Part shown: one piece after another, positions 17,326-26,270 of the stretch | How the letters are laid out: each line of letters begins with the position of its first letter | Position numbering within the stretch: the first letter of the stretch is position 1 | Assembly: GCF_900116445.1 (NCBI RefSeq) | Contig: NZ_FPBH01000007.1 | Span: 239,696 to 303,695 of the forward strand | DNA: 64,000 bases | Source of the DNA: Paraburkholderia aspalathi | Lineage (GTDB): Bacteria > Pseudomonadota > Gammaproteobacteria > Burkholderiales > Burkholderiaceae | Direction: 5' to 3' | Notes under the pieces: model-generated | The model's database searches: none | The model's input: only the letters and a program-made list of their open reading frames with translations | What the model was told of the DNA's origin: nothing | Position numbers and translations under genes: made by a program

Positions 17326-18897
17326 TCAATGAGCATCGGGCGGTGGCGCGGTATTGCCAAACGGGCGCGAGAACAGCACGCTCAGCAAACCGACGACAAA
17401 ACAGAGCGACAGCGCAAAGAACGTGTCGGAGAACGTGAGCACGAGCGCTTCGCGCATCAGCAGCCCATGCAACGCCCCGAGGCCCGCGTTGGCCGCATTC
17501 AGCGCATCGCCGCCGACTGCCGCGAAGTGCGCGCTTTGCTGCTGCAAGATCGACTCGATTACCGGACGGCCCGTGCTCAAATGTTCGTCGAGCCGCTCGT
17601 AGTGGAGATTCAAACGATCGTTGAGCATGGTGCTGCTCACGGCAATGCCAATCGCGCCGCCGAGATTGCGCATCAGATTGAAGAGACCGCTGGCGGATCG
17701 AAGCCTCGACATCGGCAATGAACCGAGGGCCATCGTGACGATGGGCGGAATGCAGAATTGCTGGCCAATGCCGCGCAACGCCTGCGGGATCAGCAATTCC
17801 TGCCAGCCCCACTGATTGGTCAGCGGCACATACAGATAACAGCCGACGCCGAACAGCACCAGGCCGAACACCAGCAACAGGCGCATATCGACAAAACGCG
17901 CGACTATCGAATACGCGACCATCGCGACCAGTTGAAAACATCCCACTGACAGCAACGCCACGCCGATCTGCAGCGAATCGAAGCCGCGCACACGTGACAG
18001 GAACACCGGTGTCAGGAACACCGCGCAGAAAATCCCGATCCCTGTGATGAAGGACAGCAGACTGCCAATGCCGAAGTTGCGGATCGCCAGCGCGCGCAAA
18101 TCGACGATCGGCTCTTTTGCGGTGAACGCGTGCACGATGAACAGGAATCCGCAGATCGCCGCTACCCAGGTACACGTGAGGATCACGTCGTCGCCGAACC
18201 AGTTCTTGCGTGGCCCTTCTTCCAGGACGTATTCAAGGCAACCCAGAAAACCGGACATCAGCAGGATGCCGAGATAGTCGCCCTTTTTCAGCAGTGAGAG
18301 ATCGACGTTGTCGAAGTGCACGTACTTCGGCACCAACAGCGTGACGGCGAGACCCGGCACGAGATTCAGATAGAACAGCCAGTGCCACGACCATTGCGAT
18401 GTGATCCAGCCGCCAATCACCGGACCGACCGTCGGTGCGAGCGTGGCGAGCGCGCTGATGGTGGTGGACGCAATCAGGCGCTGCTTGCCGGGGAACAGCA
18501 CGAATGCCGTCGTGAACACGGTCGGAATCATCGCGGCACCGAGCGCGCCCTGCAGACCGCGAAACAGGATCATCGAGTTGATGTCCCATGCCAGGCCGCA
18601 CAACATACTGGTGACCGTAAAGCCCAGCGCGGAGAACGCGAACACCCAGCGCGTCGAGAACACACGCGTGAGCCAGCCGGACATCGGGATCACGAGAATC
18701 TCCGCGATCAGGTACGCGGTCTGCACCCACGAGAGCTCATCCTGGCTCGCGGACAAGCCGCCGCCGATATCCTTGAGCGAAGACGCCACGATCTGGATAT
18801 CGAGTGTCGCCATGAAAAAACCGAGGCACATCAGCACGAACGCGAACACTTTGGTGCGTGTCGGCAGGTCGGCGGGATTGGCAAGGACCTGAGTCAT
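17326..18897 (-). CDS. MFS drug efflux transporter, DHA2 (EmrB) family
   Basis: A 523-residue, 14-helix drug:proton antiporter. The first helix bears the D-I-Q-I-V motif that follows M-A-T-L in EmrB proteins. Motif A-like G-W-L-T-R-V-F-S-T-R-W lies in the second loop and the antiporter motif C region near L-A-P-T-V-G-P-V-I-G-G near residue 160. It starts 6 bp after the stop of the membrane fusion gene and is followed by the outer-membrane lipoprotein, making a complete EmrAB-TolC-like pump. Typical cargoes are hydrophobic acids, uncouplers or antibiotics; the real one is unknown. Confidence 0.94.
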   Translation of the reverse strand: MTQVLANPADLPTRTKVFAFVLMCLGFFMATLDIQIVASSLKDIGGGLSASQDELSWVQTAYLIAEILVIPMSGWLTRVFSTRWVFAFSALGFTVTSMLCGLAWDINSMILFRGLQGALGAAMIPTVFTTAFVLFPGKQRLIASTTISALATLAPTVGPVIGGWITSQWSWHWLFYLNLVPGLAVTLLVPKYVHFDNVDLSLLKKGDYLGILLMSGFLGCLEYVLEEGPRKNWFGDDVILTCTWVAAICGFLFIVHAFTAKEPIVDLRALAIRNFGIGSLLSFITGIGIFCAVFLTPVFLSRVRGFDSLQIGVALLSVGCFQLVAMVAYSIVARFVDMRLLLVFGLVLFGVGCYLYVPLTNQWGWQELLIPQALRGIGQQFCIPPIVTMALGSLPMSRLRSASGLFNLMRNLGGAIGIAVSSTMLNDRLNLHYERLDEHLSTGRPVIESILQQQSAHFAAVGGDALNAANAGLGALHGLLMREALVLTFSDTFFALSLCFVVGLLSVLFSRPFGNTAPPPDAH

Positions 18898-18903
18898 GAT
18901 CGT

Positions 18904-19992
18904 TTAACCGTGAGCAGCGTCGAGATGCACTTTCACCGTCGCCGACAGGCCTGGGCGTAGCACGCCCTCCATGTCCTTCGGCACCTCGAGACGCACGCGT
19001 ACCGGCACACGCTGCACGATTTTCGTAAAGTTGCCGGTCGCGTTTTCCGCCGGCAGCACGCTGAAGGTCGCGCCGGTCGCGGGTGCGAGACTCTCAACCA
19101 CGCCGTGAATCCGTTTGCTCGATGCATCGAGATCGACGTCGACACCGTCGCCAACGTGCATCTTCTTCAACTGATCTTCCTTGAAGTTGGCGTCGATCCA
19201 CAGTCCGCTCGACGGCACCACGGTCAGCAGGGACACGCCAACGTTCGCCAGCAAGCCGACGCGCGCGGTGCGATTACCGACGTAGCCGTCGATCGGCGAA
19301 CGGATCGTGGTGTACTCCACATTCAATGCCGCGACCCGTTGCGCCGCCTGCGCGGTGGCGATGCGCGCCTGTGCGTCGCCGATCTGCGCGTCGAGCACGG
19401 CGATCTGCCGTTGCGCCGCGATCAGGGCTGCGCTGCTGCGGTCGACCGCGGCATGCGCCTTGGTCAGATCGGCATCCGCGCGCTCCACGACCTGGTTCGA
19501 TACCGCATCGTCCTTCACGAGTTCACGATAGCGCGCCTGATCGGCGGTGCTGCGCGTCAGCTCGGCGCCCGAGGCGCGAACTTCGGCGGCCTGCTCGTTG
19601 ATGGTGGCAAGCTGCAGGGACTTCTTCGCCTGCAACTCGGTAACAGCCGCCTGTGCACTCTCCACTTCCGCACTGGCTTGCGCGAGACGAGCGTCGTAAT
19701 CGCGTGCATCGAGCCGGATCAGCACCTGATTCGCATGGACGAACTGGTTGTCCCGCACCAGCACGTCCGTCACGAAACCGTTCACTTTCGGCGACATCAC
19801 GGTCACATCACCGCCGACGTACGCGTCGTCGGTCGTTTCGACAAAACGGCCGACGAAGAACCAGTACGACGCCGCAAGCGCCAGCACCGCGAGCACAGTG
19901 ATGACCGCGAGCAGCATCCACGGAATGCGCCGTGCCGGTTTGGCGGCGTTCGCCGCGCTGGGCGGAGCAATAGTCGAGGGTGTAGTGGACAT
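18904..19992 (-). CDS. HlyD-family membrane fusion protein (EmrA type)
   Basis: A 362-residue periplasmic adaptor. There is one membrane anchor at about residues 27-50, then the E-T-T-D-D-A-Y-V-G-G-D motif common to EmrA proteins. A biotinyl-lipoyl-like half, a long coiled-coil hairpin (about 100-210, rich in Ala/Gln/Glu) and a beta-barrel with G-Y-V-G-N-R and W-I-D-A-N-F-K-E follow. It begins the pump operon. The operator-like palindrome at 20004-20015 ends only 11 bp from its ATG, and no strong ribosome site is visible between them. Confidence 0.93.
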   Translation of the reverse strand: MSTTPSTIAPPSAANAAKPARRIPWMLLAVITVLAVLALAASYWFFVGRFVETTDDAYVGGDVTVMSPKVNGFVTDVLVRDNQFVHANQVLIRLDARDYDARLAQASAEVESAQAAVTELQAKKSLQLATINEQAAEVRASGAELTRSTADQARYRELVKDDAVSNQVVERADADLTKAHAAVDRSSAALIAAQRQIAVLDAQIGDAQARIATAQAAQRVAALNVEYTTIRSPIDGYVGNRTARVGLLANVGVSLLTVVPSSGLWIDANFKEDQLKKMHVGDGVDVDLDASSKRIHGVVESLAPATGATFSVLPAENATGNFTKIVQRVPVRVRLEVPKDMEGVLRPGLSATVKVHLDAAHG

Positions 19993-20003
19993 GATGTCTG
20001 TAT

Positions 20004-20015
20004 GTGTGTATGCAC
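20004..20015. promoter_or_regulatory. MarR-type operator copy 1 (pump operon)
   Basis: GTGTGTATGCAC matches the shared consensus GTGCRTAYGCAC at all but one position. It sits directly upstream of the hlyD start, where a bound MarR protein would block transcription of the pump. Confidence 0.7.
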
Positions 20016-20079
20016 TCGTTAAGCTTGGAAAAAAGCGCGTTGTGCTGCGCCGGCTTGACCCGCTTCACGCGGGGCAGAT

Positions 20080-20502
20080 TCAAACGGGGTCTTTTGTAAT
20101 GGCGAACAACTCAGTACGCAGTGCCGCCGCGCGCTGCTCGCCGAAGCGATCTTCGAATTCGGCTTGCGCCGCATACCAATGCTTGCGCCCGGCTTGCAAA
20201 CGTTCCTCGCCGGCCGCCGTCAGTGCGATCGACAACGCCCGCGCATCCGCCCCAAGCGTCTCGCTCGACACCAGCCCGTTGCGCCGCAGCGGCTGGATCG
20301 TGCGAACCAGCGTGGTGCGCTGCATGCGCATGGCTTCGGTCAGTTGCTTCATGGTCATCGGACCCACGCGCTTTAAGCGCCCCATCAGCGAAAACTGCGT
20401 GATGGTGAGGCCGACGTTCTCCAGGTGACGATCGTAAATCTGCGACACATAGCGTGCGGCCTGGCGGATCGCAAAGCAGTCGTCGTCGAAAAGCCCGTCC
20501 AT
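20080..20502 (-). CDS. MarR-family regulator (first of three paralogues)
   Basis: A 140-residue winged-helix repressor. The N-terminal D-D-D-C-F-A-I-R-Q-A-A-R-Y-V-S-Q-I-Y-D-R-H helix is shared with two other genes in this window (20582 and 54113). The recognition region M-R-M-Q-R-T-T-L-V-R and the wing follow. AAGGAA before the ATG acts as ribosome site. The gene has its own operator at 20523-20534 and sits upstream of the pump genes in the same direction, so it is likely both self-repressing and pump-repressing. The conserved Cys near residue 9 may sense oxidants, though this is a guess. Confidence 0.92.
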   Translation of the reverse strand: MDGLFDDDCFAIRQAARYVSQIYDRHLENVGLTITQFSLMGRLKRVGPMTMKQLTEAMRMQRTTLVRTIQPLRRNGLVSSETLGADARALSIALTAAGEERLQAGRKHWYAAQAEFEDRFGEQRAAALRTELFAITKDPV

Positions 20503-20522
20503 CGCTACGCTTCCTTTCGTGA

Positions 20523-20534
20523 GTGCGTATGCAC
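20523..20534. promoter_or_regulatory. MarR-type operator copy 2
   Basis: GTGCGTATGCAC, 20 bp upstream of the ATG of the MarR gene at 20502, with AAAGGAAG between the two as ribosome site. Confidence 0.75.
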
Positions 20535-20546
20535 ATAATCAGGCGT

Positions 20547-20569
20547 AAAAAAGCTCGTCGAAACGAGCT
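20547..20569 (-). terminator. Terminator between the two MarR genes
   Basis: Reading leftwards, AGCTCGT-TTCG-ACGAGCT forms a tetraloop hairpin followed by six T. It follows the stop of the MarR gene at 20582 and precedes the operator of the next one, so the two regulators are transcribed separately. Confidence 0.88.
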
Positions 20570-20581
20570 CATACGCTTTGT

Positions 20582-21004
20582 TTATCCGGTGATGCCGAAG
20601 AGCTCGGAGCGCAGCGCCTTGGCACGTGCGTGGCCGAATTTTTCCTCGAATTCGTCCTGTGCGGCACGCCATGCGATTGCCGCCTGATCGAAGGTTGTTT
20701 CGCCCTTCTCCGTGAGACTGAACAGAAACGTGCGGCCGTCATGCTCCGCCGATTCGGCAACCACCAGTCCGTCACGCTGCAACGGTTTCATGGCGCGGAC
20801 CAACGTGGTGCGCTCCATGACCATGGCGTCTGCGAGGTCCAGCATCGGCAGGTTCGGTGTGCGCGCGAGCTTGGCGAGAATCGTGAACTGCGCAGCCGTC
20901 AGCCCTACCTCGCCAAGATGGCGCTCGTAGATTTGCGTGACGTGCCGGGCCGCCTGGCGCAGCGCGAAACAGTTGCATTCGTCGTAAGAGAGAGGACGGG
21001 TCAT
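20582..21004 (-). CDS. MarR-family regulator (second paralogue)
   Basis: A 140-residue regulator closely similar in layout to the gene at 20080. It shares C-F-A-L-R-Q-A-A-R-H-V-T-Q-I-Y-E-R-H-L, then A-M-V-M-E-R-T-T-L-V-R-A-M-K-P-L as the recognition region, and the same ending L-R-S-E-L-F-G-I-T. Duplicate origin is likely. Its operator copy lies at 21021-21032, only 16 bp from the ATG, and no clear Shine-Dalgarno sequence separates them. It probably acts with, or competes with, the other two paralogues at the shared sites. Confidence 0.92.
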   Translation of the reverse strand: MTRPLSYDECNCFALRQAARHVTQIYERHLGEVGLTAAQFTILAKLARTPNLPMLDLADAMVMERTTLVRAMKPLQRDGLVVAESAEHDGRTFLFSLTEKGETTFDQAAIAWRAAQDEFEEKFGHARAKALRSELFGITG

Positions 21005-21020
21005 GTTGCGGAGTGTATAT

Positions 21021-21032
21021 GTGCATACGCAC
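21021..21032. promoter_or_regulatory. MarR-type operator copy 3
   Basis: GTGCATACGCAC, ending 16 bp before the ATG of the MarR gene at 21004. Together with copies 1, 2, 4 and 5 it defines the shared palindrome. Confidence 0.75.
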
Positions 21033-21121
21033 TATGTCAAGGCCACTTTCGCTCAGACAGTACCTCGGAGGGTTCGACAGGCCGGTTTGCGGTCCGGGGG
21101 CGTTCGTGGAGTAAGGGAGTG

Positions 21122-22126
21122 CTAAAGCAACCGATATGCCAACCGCGACGCCGCCCTCGCCGTGCGCTTGTCCTGATCGAGCGACGGGTTGTACTCCGCA
21201 ATATCCGCCGCGCGCAGCTTGCCCGATGCCCGCACGCGCTGCACCATCGCTTCGACGACCGACAAGGGCACGCCCAACGCGGCAGGCGCCGATACGCCCG
21301 GCGCGGTAGCGGCCGGGAGCACGTCGAGATCGATAGTCAGGTAAACGTCGTCCGCCGAATCCAGCAATTGCTGAAGGTCGTCCAGACGCTGCGGCAATTG
21401 CGGTTCCTGCATATCGACGTCGAGCACGTAGCGCACGGCGAGTTCCTCCGCATGCGCGAACAGCGAAGCGGTGTTGCCCAGATCGCTGATGCCGAAGCAG
21501 GCGTAGTTGAACGGCACACCCCGCTCGGTGCAGTCGTTCGCAATCTGATCGAATGGCGTGCCTGAATTAGCCGGCCGCTTCTGACGCAGATCGAAGTGGG
21601 CGTCGAAGTTAATGATGAGTAGTTTGCGGGTTGTGGCGGCCACGGCCTCAGCTCGAGCCCCATCCACGCGATCCTGATGCAAGCGCAAACCGCTATACGT
21701 CCCCCACGCAACCTCGTGACCGCCGCCGAACACCAACGGCCGGCCGCCGCTCGCGAGCACGTCGCTCACCAGGTTCGCGAGTTCCGCTTGCGCGCCTTCG
21801 AGATCGCCGTCATCGCACACCACATCGCCCGCATCGGCGAGCGTCGTCATCGACGTCTTCGCCGGCAGACCGGCCAGCACACGGCGCAACTCCTTCGGCG
21901 CATGCGCCGCGCCAACGCGTCCCTGATTGCGCCGCACGCCTTCGTCAGAACCAAAGCCGACGATCACCGTCGCATCGCTTTCACCGAATGGCGCGGCGCG
22001 TAAACCATCCTCATGCCGCCGCGCACCACCAAACGGCACCACCTGATTGAAAATACGCCGGGTGTCGCCAGGCTCACCCTCATCGGAACGGCCGCTCCAC
22101 ACCTTGTCGTCGAACAGAACTCTCAT
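21122..22126 (-). CDS. hutG: Formimidoylglutamase (arginase-fold ureohydrolase)
   Basis: A 334-residue manganese hydrolase that splits N-formimino-L-glutamate to glutamate and formamide, the last step of one histidine degradation route. Metal-binding motifs are visible: GGGHE near residue 149, N-F-D-A-H-F-D near 191 and T-I-D-L-D-V-L-P near 264. The D-L-R-x(5)-S-G-T-P-F stretch is typical of HutG rather than arginase or agmatinase. The ATG overlaps the stop of the ABC ATPase (ATGA). No other hut gene lies here, so this copy is tied to an uptake system and may serve imported substrate. Confidence 0.87.
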   Translation of the reverse strand: MRVLFDDKVWSGRSDEGEPGDTRRIFNQVVPFGGARRHEDGLRAAPFGESDATVIVGFGSDEGVRRNQGRVGAAHAPKELRRVLAGLPAKTSMTTLADAGDVVCDDGDLEGAQAELANLVSDVLASGGRPLVFGGGHEVAWGTYSGLRLHQDRVDGARAEAVAATTRKLLIINFDAHFDLRQKRPANSGTPFDQIANDCTERGVPFNYACFGISDLGNTASLFAHAEELAVRYVLDVDMQEPQLPQRLDDLQQLLDSADDVYLTIDLDVLPAATAPGVSAPAALGVPLSVVEAMVQRVRASGKLRAADIAEYNPSLDQDKRTARAASRLAYRLL

Positions 22127-22896
22127 GCGCGCGACAACACCGCCTGCAGGAAAGCCCGCGTGCGCGGCTGCGACGGCGCCGAGAAAATCTCAGCCGGCGG
22201 CCCCGCCTCGACAATCACGCCACCGTCCATCACCACCACCACGTCGGCGACTTCCTTCGCGAAACCCATTTCGTGCGTGACGACCACCATCGTCATGCCT
22301 TCGCTCGCGAGCAGCTTCATCACTTGCAGCACTTCGCCGACCAGCTCAGGATCGAGCGCGGAAGTCGGCTCGTCGAACAACATCACGCGCGGTTGCATCG
22401 CCAACGCGCGAGCAATGGCAACGCGCTGCTTCTGCCCACCCGACAGGCTCGCCGGCATCACATGCGCCTTGTGAGCCAGACCGACTTTTTCCAGCAACGC
22501 GGTTGCAGCCGCTTCGGCTTCGGCCTTGCTGGCGCCACGCAACATCCGCGGACCGACCGTGATGTTATGCAGCACGGACAGATGCGGAAACAGATTGAAC
22601 GACTGAAACACCATGCCCACTTCGGTACGCAGCGCATTCAGCGAGCGTTCCTTGAGCATCTCACCATGATCGACCAGCCGATGCCCGCAGATATCGATCG
22701 TGCCGCCTTCGGCCTGTTCAAGCCCGTTGCAGCAACGCAGGAACGTACTCTTGCCCGAGCCGCTCGGCCCGATCACGACCACCACCTGCTGCGGTTGAAT
22801 GTCGAAGTCGATGCCGTTGAGCACGGTATGCGAACCGAACGATTTGGTCAGCCCACGAATGCTGACGATAGGTTCATCTACTTTTGCGGTGTTCAT
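22123..22896 (-). CDS. Polar amino acid ABC importer ATPase (GlnQ/HisP type)
   Basis: A 257-residue ATPase with Walker [10 protein letters not shown] near residue 40, signature [15 protein letters not shown] near 150 and Walker B VMLFDEP near 172, followed by the D-loop S-A-L-D-P. Its length and the lack of an added C-terminal domain fit the polar amino acid uptake family. It overlaps hutG downstream and the permease upstream by ATGA junctions, so all are translated together. Confidence 0.94.
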   Translation of the reverse strand: MNTAKVDEPIVSIRGLTKSFGSHTVLNGIDFDIQPQQVVVVIGPSGSGKSTFLRCCNGLEQAEGGTIDICGHRLVDHGEMLKERSLNALRTEVGMVFQSFNLFPHLSVLHNITVGPRMLRGASKAEAEAAATALLEKVGLAHKAHVMPASLSGGQKQRVAIARALAMQPRVMLFDEPTSALDPELVGEVLQVMKLLASEGMTMVVVTHEMGFAKEVADVVVVMDGGVIVEAGPPAEIFSAPSQPRTRAFLQAVLSRA

Positions 22897-23561
22897 TGCA
22901 CCATCCCTCCTGCACGCAAGCGGCGCTCCACACGATGCAGCGCGTAGTTCGTCACCTGCGTCAACACCAGATACACCAGCGCGATGGCCAGATACACTTC
23001 GAGCGAACGGTACGACACGCTGATGATCTTCTGGCCTTCATGCATCAGATCGTCGATCGTCAGCAGCGACACCAGCGCCGAATTCTTGATCAACGCGATG
23101 AACTCATTGCCGAGCGACGGGATCATCCGCACGATCGCCTGCGGCAGAATGATTGCGCGCATGGCCTGCCCCGACGACATGCCGATCGAGCGTGCCGCTT
23201 CCATTTGCCCGCGATCCACCGACTGAATCGCACCGCGCACGATCTCCGACACATAAGCCGCCGAATACAGGCCAAGCCCAAGCATCCCGCACACGAAAGC
23301 CGGCAACAGAATGCCGAATTGCGGCAAGCCGAAGAACAGCAGGAAAAGTTGCACGAGCAACGGCGTGCCGCGGAAAAACGTGAGGTAGGCCGTACAGAAG
23401 GCGTAGACAATGCGCCGCTTCGGCGTGAGCCGGCCAATACCGATCAGCAGGCCCAGCACACAGCTCAGCGCGAGCGCGGCGGCGGTCACTTCGACCGTCA
23501 CCAGCGCGCCGTGCATGATGTCCGGCCAGCCGGCAATCACCGGCGAAAAATCGAGTTCCAT
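22893..23561 (-). CDS. Polar amino acid ABC importer permease (HisMQ type)
   Basis: A 222-residue permease with about five membrane segments. The signature of the family, E-A-A-R-S-I-G-M-S near residue 125 followed by I-I-L-P-Q-A, is clear. [12 protein letters not shown] near residue 60 is also typical. Only one permease gene is present, so it probably works as a homodimer. It is coupled to the ATPase by an ATGA overlap. Confidence 0.94.
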   Translation of the reverse strand: MELDFSPVIAGWPDIMHGALVTVEVTAAALALSCVLGLLIGIGRLTPKRRIVYAFCTAYLTFFRGTPLLVQLFLLFFGLPQFGILLPAFVCGMLGLGLYSAAYVSEIVRGAIQSVDRGQMEAARSIGMSSGQAMRAIILPQAIVRMIPSLGNEFIALIKNSALVSLLTIDDLMHEGQKIISVSYRSLEVYLAIALVYLVLTQVTNYALHRVERRLRAGGMVQ

Positions 23562-23578
23562 TGTGTCTGCTCAGCCGG

Positions 23579-24334
23579 TTATTGCGCCGTGGCGCCGAAC
23601 CACTTCTTGACGATCGCCGCGTAAGTGCCGTCCGCCTTGATCTTCGCCAGCGCCGTGTTGAATGCCGCCTTCAGTTGCGGCTCGTCCTTGCGCACGGCGA
23701 TACCGTATGCTTCGGTCGTCAGCGGCTTCTCGAGCACGCGGAAACCGCCGCGCGTCTTCACCAGCTGATAGGCGGCCGGCTTGCCGGTCACGGCTGCGTC
23801 AGCACGGCCAATACCCACCAGGTCGAACATTTCCTGATTCTTCTCGACTTCGACACGGTTGATTTGCGGGAAGTTGTCACGCAGGAAGTTGACTGACTTC
23901 GTGCCCACCTGGACCGAGACTTTCTTGCCGTTCAGGTCGGTCACCGACTTGATCGGCGAATCGCTTTTCACCAGCGCGACGAGGCCGCCCGCGTAGTACG
24001 AATCGGTGAAGTCGACCACTTTCGCGCGTTCATCGGTGATGTAGATAGCGGAGATCGCCGCGTCGAAACGATGTGCGATCAAGCCCGGAATCAGGCCTTT
24101 GAAGTCGATATCCGTCCATTGCACACGCTTGCCCATGGCTTTCGCGAGCGCATTCATCATGTCGACGTCGAAGCCGGTGCGCGCGCCGTTGTCGGTGTAC
24201 TCCATCGGCGGGAAGGTCGCATCCGTGGCGACGTTCAGCACGTCCGGCGTCTGTGCGGACGCTGCACCGGAAAACCCGGCGAACGTCACCGCAAACGTAA
24301 CGCATGCGAGGGACAACAGTCGATTCAGTTTCAT
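23579..24334 (-). CDS. Periplasmic amino-acid-binding protein (family 3)
   Basis: A 251-residue binding protein with a Sec signal peptide (residues 1-27, ending A-S-A-Q). The family 3 signature is visible as T-D-A-T-F-P-P-M-E and G-F-D-V-D-M-M-N-A-L-A near residues 37-65, followed by a second lobe with G-K-K-V-S-V-Q-V-G-T. It begins the transport-hutG unit, 17 bp before the permease. The ligand may be histidine, a histidine breakdown product or another polar amino acid; sequence alone does not tell. Confidence 0.93.
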   Translation of the reverse strand: MKLNRLLSLACVTFAVTFAGFSGAASAQTPDVLNVATDATFPPMEYTDNGARTGFDVDMMNALAKAMGKRVQWTDIDFKGLIPGLIAHRFDAAISAIYITDERAKVVDFTDSYYAGGLVALVKSDSPIKSVTDLNGKKVSVQVGTKSVNFLRDNFPQINRVEVEKNQEMFDLVGIGRADAAVTGKPAAYQLVKTRGGFRVLEKPLTTEAYGIAVRKDEPQLKAAFNTALAKIKADGTYAAIVKKWFGATAQ

Positions 24335-24350
24335 GGGAGGGCTCCTTGTG

Positions 24351-24379
24351 GTTCGTTCGGTTAGTTCAGTTCGTTCGGT
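24351..24379. repeat. Direct repeat upstream of the binding-protein gene
   Basis: GTTCGTTCGGT occurs at 24351-24361 and again at 24369-24379, 18 bp apart, in the 82-bp gap between the IclR gene and the binding-protein gene. A GC-rich hairpin, GGCCGC-GA-GCGGCC, lies next to it at 24395-24408 without a T-run. Either could modulate read-through from the regulator gene. Confidence 0.4.
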
Positions 24380-24416
24380 ATCCAGATCGAATACGGCCGC
24401 GAGCGGCCCTGCCCGA

Positions 24417-25166
24417 TCAATCGGTTTGCATATGCTCGGAAATAGCGCGGGCCGTACGTAGCGTCCCGTCGATGAATTGGCTTTCGCGGCCGATGGCGCG
24501 CGTGGACGGCGCCATCAGCGTGATCGACGCGCTGCTTCCGGCGCCGCGTCCGCTGCGATGAAATATCGGGGCGCTCACGCCCCACACGCCCGGATCGACT
24601 TCGCTGTCGCTGACGGCGTAGCCCTGAGCGCGAATCTGTTCGAGTTCGGTTTCGATCGCGGCGCGGCCGGCAGGGTCGTTTTCGAACAGGTTGTCGAGTA
24701 CTTCGGTGCGTGCCTTGTCGGCCATGAACGCCAGCAGGGATTTCGCCGAAGCGCCGGCTTTCAGCGGCACGGCGCGGCCTTTCTCGAACGAGCAGCGCAA
24801 CGAGTGCTGGCTGTCGACCATTTCCAGGCACATCACCTGATGCTTGACGGCGACCACCAGCCCGATGCTTTCCTGCGAAGCGCGCGCCAGTTGCTGCATC
24901 TCGGTGCGGCTCGCTTCGACGAGCAGCGAATTCACATCGAAACCAAGCGCGAGTTGCAGGCTGATCGGACCCGGCGCGTAATGCCCCGCGTTTTCAGCGA
25001 CGAAACCCCAGCGCTTGAGCAACGCGATTTGCCGGTACAGCGTGCTTTGCGCGAGACCGGTGACAGCGAGCAGATCCTTGACCGACATGGCCTTGCCATG
25101 ACTGGCGAGTGCGGCCAGCACCAGCAGCACCCGTTCAGCTCCTGTCATACCCTGTTCCGCGTTCAC
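24417..25166 (-). CDS. IclR-family transcriptional regulator
   Basis: A 249-residue IclR protein. The winged helix lies at about residues 8-70, with recognition region L-A-Q-S-T-L-Y-R-Q-I-A-L-L-K-R-W-G-F, followed by the effector domain to the end (K-A-G-A-S-A-K-S-L-L-A-F and D-P-G-V-W-G-V-S-A-P). It lies 82 bp upstream of the ABC/hutG genes on the same strand and is probably their local regulator. Two inverted repeats upstream of it (25199-25216 and 25234-25252) are candidate operators. Confidence 0.9.
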   Translation of the reverse strand: MNAEQGMTGAERVLLVLAALASHGKAMSVKDLLAVTGLAQSTLYRQIALLKRWGFVAENAGHYAPGPISLQLALGFDVNSLLVEASRTEMQQLARASQESIGLVVAVKHQVMCLEMVDSQHSLRCSFEKGRAVPLKAGASAKSLLAFMADKARTEVLDNLFENDPAGRAAIETELEQIRAQGYAVSDSEVDPGVWGVSAPIFHRSGRGAGSSASITLMAPSTRAIGRESQFIDGTLRTARAISEHMQTD

Positions 25167-25198
25167 GATGAAAACTACCCATAATGAATAACGGAATC

Positions 25199-25252
25199 AG
25201 AATGCCAGAACATTCTCGGATTTCAAAAATTGGATTCCCGCTGAATGGGAAT
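25199..25252. promoter_or_regulatory. Candidate IclR operators upstream of the hutG-transport locus
   Basis: Two perfect inverted repeats lie just upstream of the IclR gene: AGAATG-(6)-CATTCT at 25199-25216 and ATTCCC-(7)-GGGAAT at 25234-25252. Their centres are 35-36 bp apart. GGAAT/ATTCC half-sites agree with known IclR preferences. Confidence 0.5.
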
Positions 25253-25379
25253 GAAGAGAGAGGGTTTTCCCCGAAAGCGGGATAAAAGAGCGTGCCGCAG
25301 CGGACGTGCGGCACGTATGGCGGATTCGTTCAACCAGAAAGTGGCTTGCTGAAGGGGTAAAACGAGTAAAAGCAGCCGC

Positions 25380-26270
25380 TTAGAGCGCGAGCACCGTCAC
25401 GCCCACTTCCACCCGATGCGCCCCGCCCCCTAGGATCATGCCGCGCAGCAAGGACACGTCGCTGTAATCGCGGCCGATCGCGAGCGTCACATGATCCATA
25501 TCGGCGAGCACGTCGTTGGTGGGATCAAGATCGATCCAGCCACTCTCCGGGCAATACACGGACACCCACGCATGCGAAGCATCCGCACCGATCAAGCGCG
25601 GCTGCCCAGGCGGCGGATCGTTGCGCAGATAACCGCTCACGTAGCGCGCCGGCAAACCTAGCGAGCGCAAACAGCCGATCATCACCTGCGCGAAGTCCTG
25701 GCATACCCCGCTCTTCAATTCGAAGGCGCGCTCGGCAGGCGTGTCGAACATCGTCGCCGAAGGTTTGTACGCGAAGTCCTTGTGAATCCGGTGCATCAGA
25801 TCGATCGCCCCCGCCACGATCGGCATGCCGGGCGGAAAACTCGGCAGGGCATAAGCGCGCAACGACGGCCGCGGCACGATGTTCGGCGATGCAAAGCAGA
25901 ACTCCACCTCAGGCCGGAACTCGCCGCCCACCCAAAACCGCAACTCGTCCGCGACGCACTCCCATTCCGGCGTTTCCTCGGGGTCGAGGTCGGTCCAGCG
26001 CGGCATGAGCGCCACCGTGGTTTCGCTGACGAGTTGCAAGCGCTCGTGCGGGGCGTCCAGCGCGAAGTACAGGACGTCGTTGCCGAATGCGTCCATCCGG
26101 CTGGTTTGATACGACGGTTCCGGTTCGATCTTTTCGCTGTGCGAGACCACGCGCTGCCACGCACAGGCGATCGGCCGGATCGTCGCGAGATGCTGGGCGG
26201 TCTCCACATACGTGGAGTAGTGGTAGGTCGTGCGATGGGAGACGGACAAGACTGTCGGCGCGTTCTTCAT
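25380..26270 (-). CDS. Transglutaminase-like protein (small)
   Basis: A 296-residue protein with an N-terminal beta domain followed by a papain-fold transglutaminase core. The catalytic triad is visible as Cys190 (S-G-V-C-Q-D-F), His233 (A-S-H-A-W) and Asp249 (D-L-D-P-T-N). Bacterial members may act as proteases or amide-forming/cleaving enzymes rather than protein crosslinkers. The ATG at 26270 overlaps the stop of the upstream ATP-grasp gene (ATGA), which fixes the start. It is the last gene of a three-gene operon and shares its core with the first gene of that operon. Confidence 0.9.
   Translation of the reverse strand: MKNAPTVLSVSHRTTYHYSTYVETAQHLATIRPIACAWQRVVSHSEKIEPEPSYQTSRMDAFGNDVLYFALDAPHERLQLVSETTVALMPRWTDLDPEETPEWECVADELRFWVGGEFRPEVEFCFASPNIVPRPSLRAYALPSFPPGMPIVAGAIDLMHRIHKDFAYKPSATMFDTPAERAFELKSGVCQDFAQVMIGCLRSLGLPARYVSGYLRNDPPPGQPRLIGADASHAWVSVYCPESGWIDLDPTNDVLADMDHVTLAIGRDYSDVSLLRGMILGGGAHRVEVGVTVLAL

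Noticed and set aside
16089..17438. A 449-codon forward frame opposite the NodT gene
   Set aside because: Arg/His/Gln-rich with no family features; the opposite strand encodes a clear outer-membrane lipoprotein.
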